Origin: a virus
IMG/VR virus record: IMGVR_UViG_3300035698_009992
Span: 1-42,321 of that record
Length of the DNA stretch: 42,321 nucleotides
Strand: one strand, 5' to 3'
Within the stretch, counting starts at the first letter, position 1, and each line of letters opens with the position of its first letter. The position numbers and the translations under genes are program-made. Of this stretch, positions 38,806-42,321 are shown in pieces. The notes beneath the pieces were generated by a model, which saw only the letters and a list, made by a program, of their open reading frames with translations, made no database searches and had not been told where the DNA came from.

Positions 38806-40053
38806 CTATTTATTAATTTTCTTAATTTCACCTTCTTCAATGTAGATTCCAACCTTACCGGTATCATCTACACTTTCAATCCATATCTGGAAGTCTTTAT
38901 CTTTAGCCATGTCAGCCACTATCTTCATATTATCTTTATCGAGTAGTGATCCGTCTCTGACTAAAATAACTCTCAGCTTTGGATTGCTTGCCATTGCTAT
39001 GGCCATGGAGACTCGCAATTGCTCGGCTCCAGATATTTGGCTGTAAGGAATGCCGTTATATAGGACTGAATCTTCTTCCCAACTTAATCCCTCAATAGGC
39101 ATTTTTGCTTTAGCCAACTTTGCTTTCTTCTCTTCATCGACTGCTAAGATCTTTTCAGTAAGGTCGGTGTAGTCTTTTTTCTTGGCAGCTACTTTAACAT
39201 TATCCTCAATAATTTGCTTTGCTCCACGGATTTTAACATTCTCCGCATCGGCATTCTGGATCTTTGTTTTAATAGCCTCTACATCAATCTCTGTATCTTT
39301 TACAAGCGATAGTTTTTTAACCTTCTTTTCAGATTCAACGGTTTCATCCTGTAATTTACTAATAGCTATGTTAAGATCTGCTATTTGTTTCGTATTAGAT
39401 TGAATCTTATCATTCTCTACTTTGATACTATCCACTGCTTGCGTAAATGTAGATCTTTCTGAATTTGCTTTTTCTAACTCTTCACTAAGGGATGAGATCG
39501 ATACCTCTGGTTGATCTTTTAGTTTCTCAGCCTCGGCTACTTCCTCATCAGTATGTTGAGCTAGGACTTTACCTTCCCGGCCAACGATAACACGCTCCTC
39601 GGTCAATGCTTTCTTCTTGGAATTAAACTCATCTATATCAATTCCTACTATTTTAGTAAGCACCTCGATCTGTTTTTTACTCTCCATTCTGGAGAATTCA
39701 AGTGGATCAAAGGATAAATTACCTACTATATAGTCAAGAAATTCCTGTGGATTACTATATTTCTCACCATCTTTACCACTAACAGCTAGGTAAGATCCCT
39801 TTGCTGTGAATGATCGCTTAACAATATAGCCATCTACATTAATCTCAATTTCACCTTCTTCTTCCCCATGTCTGATTGGTTTTTCCTGGACAGCACGCTT
39901 GCCGCCAAGGGCATACCATATCGAATCAAGGATAGATGTTTTACCCTGACCATTACGCCCGGTAATCATTACAATGTTTTTCTTGTCATCTAGGACAAGT
40001 TCAACTGCTTTAATCTTCTTGATATTTGATGATTTCAGTTCGATTATCTTCAT
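38806..40053 (-). CDS. SbcC/Rad50-like ATPase (AAA_23), short form
   Basis: The 415-aa SMC-like ATPase has Walker A TGRNGQGKTS (31-40), a short coiled coil at about 185-300, signature ISGAEQLRVSMAIA (340-353) and a degenerate Walker B RVILVRDGSLLD (361-372), where the Glu after the first Asp is replaced by Gly. There is no CxxC zinc hook in the coil. It is shorter than SbcC/Rad50 and resembles phage recombination ATPases. It probably works with one of the PD-(D/E)XK nucleases in DNA end processing. Confidence 0.8.
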   Translation of the reverse strand: MKIIELKSSNIKKIKAVELVLDDKKNIVMITGRNGQGKTSILDSIWYALGGKRAVQEKPIRHGEEEGEIEINVDGYIVKRSFTAKGSYLAVSGKDGEKYSNPQEFLDYIVGNLSFDPLEFSRMESKKQIEVLTKIVGIDIDEFNSKKKALTEERVIVGREGKVLAQHTDEEVAEAEKLKDQPEVSISSLSEELEKANSERSTFTQAVDSIKVENDKIQSNTKQIADLNIAISKLQDETVESEKKVKKLSLVKDTEIDVEAIKTKIQNADAENVKIRGAKQIIEDNVKVAAKKKDYTDLTEKILAVDEEKKAKLAKAKMPIEGLSWEEDSVLYNGIPYSQISGAEQLRVSMAIAMASNPKLRVILVRDGSLLDKDNMKIVADMAKDKDFQIWIESVDDTGKVGIYIEEGEIKKINK

Positions 40054-40055
40054 AA

Positions 40056-40217
40056 TTATTCTTTACCCTTGAGGTAAACTATATTCATTATTGGCAATAT
40101 GCCAAATAATATACTTCCTACCATTAGCTCTGAATCGGAATCCATTAGGGATGCCAATAACATTAATCCGCAGATTACAGCTATGATCCAGGATACAATT
40201 TGTATAGCTAGTTTCAT
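40056..40217 (-). CDS. 53-aa two-span membrane protein
   Basis: The frame MKLAIQIVSWIIAVICGLM... encodes two hydrophobic helices (3-24 and 32-49) joined by a DSDSE turn, ending YLKGKE. It lies 2 bp from the ATPase gene. The function is unknown; it is part of the micro-membrane-protein set. Confidence 0.55.
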   Translation of the reverse strand: MKLAIQIVSWIIAVICGLMLLASLMDSDSELMVGSILFGILPIMNIVYLKGKE

Positions 40218-40227
40218 ATTTTTAAAA

Positions 40228-40449
40228 TTATTGTTTATTATGTTTATACTTCCCTCGGACTATCCATTTCTGAACAAATCCTCCAGGAGAATCTGACTTA
40301 AAGATTCCCTCATACATAACTCTTGGAACTCCGGAATAACTGTATTTAGAGCCATTTTTAAAAGTTACCTCTAAAGTCTTAGAATCATCATCATAACCTG
40401 CTGACTGCACATTAGATGAGACTACTGGGTGGTGTTTGATTGGATTCAT
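40228..40449 (-). CDS. KTSC-domain protein
   Basis: The 73-aa product matches the KTSC domain: VVSSNVQSAGYDDDSKTLEVTFKNGSKYSYSGVPRVMYEGIFKSDSPGGF, including SSxxxxxGYD and F-x-NG-x-x-Y-x-Y-x-x-VP. This small domain is widespread in phages and bacteria, sometimes attached to lysyl-tRNA synthetase. It is thought to bind RNA or DNA, but its role is not known. Confidence 0.85.
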   Translation of the reverse strand: MNPIKHHPVVSSNVQSAGYDDDSKTLEVTFKNGSKYSYSGVPRVMYEGIFKSDSPGGFVQKWIVRGKYKHNKQ

Positions 40450-40452
40450 ACA

Positions 40453-40611
40453 CTACCAGTTCTTTTTTGATTGTTGCTGCTTTTTCTTAGCGCGACATTG
40501 TTTACATCTCTTTGGTGGAAACAAGTCCTTTTCCTCATAGAATTTCTGTTCGCCTTCACTGAACTCAAATTCAGTGTTGCAATCAGCACATGGGATCAAT
40601 TTGCCTGCCAT
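40453..40611 (-). CDS. 52-aa zinc-ribbon protein
   Basis: The frame MAGKLIPCADCNTEFEFSE continues GEQKFYEEKDLFPPKRCKQCR and ends in a basic tail. It fits the 'probable zinc-ribbon' family (CxxC...EQxFYxxKxxxxPxRCxxCR). It is likely a nucleic-acid-binding micro-protein. The adjacent stop and start spacing fits the operon. Confidence 0.75.
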   Translation of the reverse strand: MAGKLIPCADCNTEFEFSEGEQKFYEEKDLFPPKRCKQCRAKKKQQQSKKNW

Positions 40612-40616
40612 AAATT

Positions 40617-41588
40617 TTATTTTAAATCGCTAGGATCAAAGCGAACTTTATTAGATTTTTTAGTTGAATAACCAGCCGTAAGCTCTCGAATTCGACTCAA
40701 TTCGACAGCTGAATAGCCGGGGCAAGTCTTTTGCCTCTTTATTATCAGATCCTTAAAATCACTATATTTTATTTCCCAGTCGCCTATTACAGCATGATTG
40801 TTTCTCGCTTTAGAGATAGCACCGGCTGAGGTTTCGTCCCAATTGATTTTCTCAATGTCATATTTATATATAAGTTCAATTGGTGGTTCTTTTTTAGGTT
40901 TAACATTTTTGAGCCAGATCTTTTCAAACCTTTTGAAGACAGCTTTTAGATCTACTTCTGTGTCGTTATCTGGGCATATGTAGTGGTATGGATTTTTATC
41001 ATTCTGGTATATTTCATATTCGAACATTTCTCCGGTGCCCTGGTTGATCATGAGCAGGACTCCTCGTTTGATTTTAAAGTAATACATGTATATGCAGAGT
41101 TGTTTCATGTACGAAGTTCTAACATGGCCTATTCTTATTAGGCTATGCTGGTGGTTTCCATAGTATGTTTTTACCTCGATCAGTACTTCATCTTTTTGTA
41201 TTAATACGCCTGCATCGGGGTATCCAGAGATGGGGACTTTATGATCTCCCCATTCAAAATAGCATCTTTCATCATTAGATAATCTCTCTATGAGTGTGCC
41301 GGATCTTCGGAGTAGGTTAATAACAGCGACTTCAGTCAATTTACGCATCTGGAACATCATTAATTTTTCACCATCTACTGGGTTGGTTGGTTTTGTTCCC
41401 ATCCAGCGATGATAAATATCAAAAGCCATTGTTTCAGATTCACTCGCCCAAAAGCTAGTCTTCTTTTTACCAGAGTATTCTTCTTCCCTAGATTCTTGAA
41501 TTGCCCCGTGAAGGACTGGTATTACCATTTCCATGATTGTTGTTTTTATAAATTCGTAAGTAACGCTTCCCAGAGTTTGGCCCCTCAT
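40617..41588 (-). CDS. PD-(D/E)XK nuclease (Cas4/RecB/exonuclease type)
   Basis: Counting from the ATG at 41588 (MRGQTLGSVTYEF) the product is 323 aa. Core residues are D125 in VPISGYPDAGVLI, E138 and K140 in VLIEVKTYYG, and QLCIYMYY starting at Q163, the D...ExK...QxxxY set of Cas4/lambda-exonuclease-like enzymes. It should degrade or trim DNA ends for recombination. The true N-terminus may lie in a different frame at 41688, downstream of a clear promoter (see findings), implying a frameshift or an overlapping small gene. Confidence 0.75.
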   Translation of the reverse strand: MRGQTLGSVTYEFIKTTIMEMVIPVLHGAIQESREEEYSGKKKTSFWASESETMAFDIYHRWMGTKPTNPVDGEKLMMFQMRKLTEVAVINLLRRSGTLIERLSNDERCYFEWGDHKVPISGYPDAGVLIQKDEVLIEVKTYYGNHQHSLIRIGHVRTSYMKQLCIYMYYFKIKRGVLLMINQGTGEMFEYEIYQNDKNPYHYICPDNDTEVDLKAVFKRFEKIWLKNVKPKKEPPIELIYKYDIEKINWDETSAGAISKARNNHAVIGDWEIKYSDFKDLIIKRQKTCPGYSAVELSRIRELTAGYSTKKSNKVRFDPSDLK

Positions 41589-41688
41589 AGATATGACCGA
41601 AATGTCTAATAACAGCAAGGGACTTATCGTTCAGCCTATTTAGGAGGTTTGTTTTCTCTGGTTTGTAGCGAGATTTTTTCTTTTGCAT
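41488..41688 (-). CDS. Overlapping 66-aa frame: true 5' end of the nuclease or small separate gene
   Basis: The frame MQKKKSRYKPEKTNLLNRLNDK starts 6 nt after a TACAAT -10 box and overlaps the nuclease frame by 101 bp in another phase. The first 33 residues look like real protein; the rest (GNGNTSPSRGNSRI) reads like out-of-phase sequence. A +1 shift near 41590-41620 would fuse it to the nuclease. Frameshift, sequence error or overlapping genes are all open. Confidence 0.4.
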   Translation of the reverse strand: MQKKKSRYKPEKTNLLNRLNDKSLAVIRHFGHIYEGPNSGKRYLRIYKNNNHGNGNTSPSRGNSRI

Positions 41689-41694
41689 AAAATT

Positions 41695-41723
41695 ATTGTA
41701 TCATACGACAGTCTATATAACAA
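41695..41723 (-). promoter_or_regulatory. Leftward promoter, leaderless-type
   Basis: On the minus strand, TTGTTA (41718-41723) and TACAAT (41695-41700) are 17 bp apart, with a TGA extended -10. The -10 ends 6 nt before the ATG at 41688. The promoter drives the 41688-35876 operon. Confidence 0.6.
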
Positions 41724-41768
41724 GCCCTTAGTTATCACCAGTCTTTATTTAAGGCCTATTATTTAGGG

Positions 41769-41921
41769 TTATTTAATCCAATAGTTAATCCACTTCCTAT
41801 AACATACAACCCAGCATTTATGGAAAAGTCTGTATGCCCGTCTGGACTCCCAACCTAATTCTGTTAACTTCTCGTCTGATTGTCCATATTTTGCTATTAC
41901 AATTTTGTATTTATACGGCAT
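41769..41921 (-). CDS. 50-aa hypothetical protein
   Basis: MPYKYKIVIAKYGQSDEK leads into LTELGWESRRAYRLF and a Trp/Tyr-rich end (HKCWVVCYRKWINYWIK). It is basic and aromatic and starts one base after the neighbouring gene's stop. The start context is TTAATATG. No family is recognised. Confidence 0.5.
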   Translation of the reverse strand: MPYKYKIVIAKYGQSDEKLTELGWESRRAYRLFHKCWVVCYRKWINYWIK

Positions 41922-41922
41922 A

Positions 41923-42102
41923 TTAATTGGAATTATTTAATTTAGGACACTTTATTACTCTTAATTGTTCTAATCCCCTTTCTTTACCACAATATACACA
42001 CCAGAATGACAGATTTTTATTATTATCTTTCGCATACTGACCATTCCAATCACAAGTATTCTTTATTTTCTCACTAGCTAATTCTTCTTGCGGTGTCTCC
42101 AT
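41923..42102 (-). CDS. 59-aa zinc-finger-like protein
   Basis: METPQEELASEKIKNTCDW precedes FWCVYCGKERGLEQL and KCPKLNNSN. Four Cys (C17, C35, C38 and C52) and the CxxCG knuckle suggest a small zinc ribbon. It is tightly spaced with the next gene. The function is unknown. Confidence 0.5.
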   Translation of the reverse strand: METPQEELASEKIKNTCDWNGQYAKDNNKNLSFWCVYCGKERGLEQLRVIKCPKLNNSN

Positions 42103-42108
42103 ACTCTA

Positions 42109-42186
42109 TTATTGTTTAGGGTTATTTATTTTATCCATACTCTTATTATTTAAGTGGGTTAATTGTTGTTCTTTTTTGTTGTTCAT
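42109..42186 (-). CDS. Possible 25-aa peptide
   Basis: MNNKKEQQLTHLNNKSMDKI ends in NNPKQ. It is low-complexity and AT-rich and overlaps the 19-bp repeat at 42143-42161. It may be only a leader; a nested ATG GAT AAA start follows the repeat. Confidence 0.25.
   Translation of the reverse strand: MNNKKEQQLTHLNNKSMDKINNPKQ
42143..42161. repeat. 19-bp direct repeat, right copy
   Basis: This copy is identical to 130-148. On the minus strand it reads TAACCCACTTAAATAATAA followed by GAGTATGGA. A similar AATAATAGAGTATGGAGA recurs at the next start (about 42095-42112), hinting at a duplicated initiation region. Confidence 0.7.
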
Positions 42187-42197
42187 TTGTTTTGTTA

Positions 42198-42321
42198 TTA
42201 TTTAATAACTTTACCCTCACTAATCCAACCTTCTTTTTCACCCTGTTCTATCCATTTATCTTTTAAGGGTAAAAGGTTTAAGTCAAAAGGGTTAGAAACT
42301 GCTTCACGAACCCGCAAATCG
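42198..42321 (-). CDS. Hypothetical protein, C-terminal part, cut by the window edge
   Basis: The frame enters from the right edge and encodes about 40 residues (DLRVREAVSNPFDLNLLPLK and DKWIEQGEKEGWISEGKVIK) to a TAA at 42198-42200. Phase arithmetic fits the 1-121 fragment as its N-terminal half if the join lacks 1 (or 1+3n) bases. The 'NPFDLxLxPLxDKWIExGxKExWISEG' style is coherent protein sequence. The function is unknown. Confidence 0.6.
   Translation of the reverse strand, partial: DLRVREAVSNPFDLNLLPLKDKWIEQGEKEGWISEGKVIK

Overview
The window looks like the almost complete genome of a short-tailed, dsDNA tailed phage (podovirus-like; no tail tube, sheath or classical tape-measure gene is visible). 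The DNA is AT-rich. It carries terminase, portal, a scaffold-like protein and an SU10/DUF5309-type HK97-fold capsid protein. It has no recognisable polymerase, primase, helicase, integrase or tRNA. Stop codons follow the standard bacterial code (TAA, TAG and TGA all end genes). Promoters are sigma70-like (TTGACA/TATAAT), which argues against Bacteroidetes. Almost no gene has a Shine-Dalgarno site; starts are AT-rich (typically AAATATATG), and at least three promoters lie 6 nt before an ATG, as in leaderless mRNAs. Two repeats at the end of the 616-aa virion protein resemble domains I associate with Patescibacteria/CPR proteins. A CPR-type or other SD-poor bacterial host is possible, but this is inference.

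Layout. Leftward genes fill 1-4678 and 35876-42321. The genes cut at the two window ends look like halves of one gene, so on a circular map these two blocks form one leftward arm of about 11 kb. It holds small membrane and zinc proteins, PD-(D/E)XK nucleases, RusA, an SbcC/Rad50-like ATPase, peptide deformylase, an RlpA-like protein, a KTSC protein and an excisionase-type HTH protein. The rightward late arm runs from about 7331 to 35806: TerS-like, TerL, portal, three large virion proteins, scaffold, capsid; then a surface-sugar cassette (two GT4-like and one GT2-like glycosyltransferases, two methyltransferase-like proteins, an amidase-like protein); then tail, fibre and adaptor proteins; then a lysis-like group with a papain-family peptidase and holin-like membrane proteins. 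The arms converge on a bidirectional terminator at about 35821-35860.

The arms diverge from 4.7-7.3 kb, the most interesting part. This region has consensus promoters on both strands, two perfect DnaA boxes, a family of 17-18 bp repeats in opposed orientation (candidate origin), and three micro-genes, two of them with canonical Shine-Dalgarno sites. It also has a promoter-to-terminator non-coding RNA of about 240 nt, a structured ~500-bp tract containing a perfect complement of the 16S rRNA 3' end, and a short leftward RNA of about 84 nt back-to-back with the late promoter. This gene-poor control region is the best candidate for undescribed biology here.
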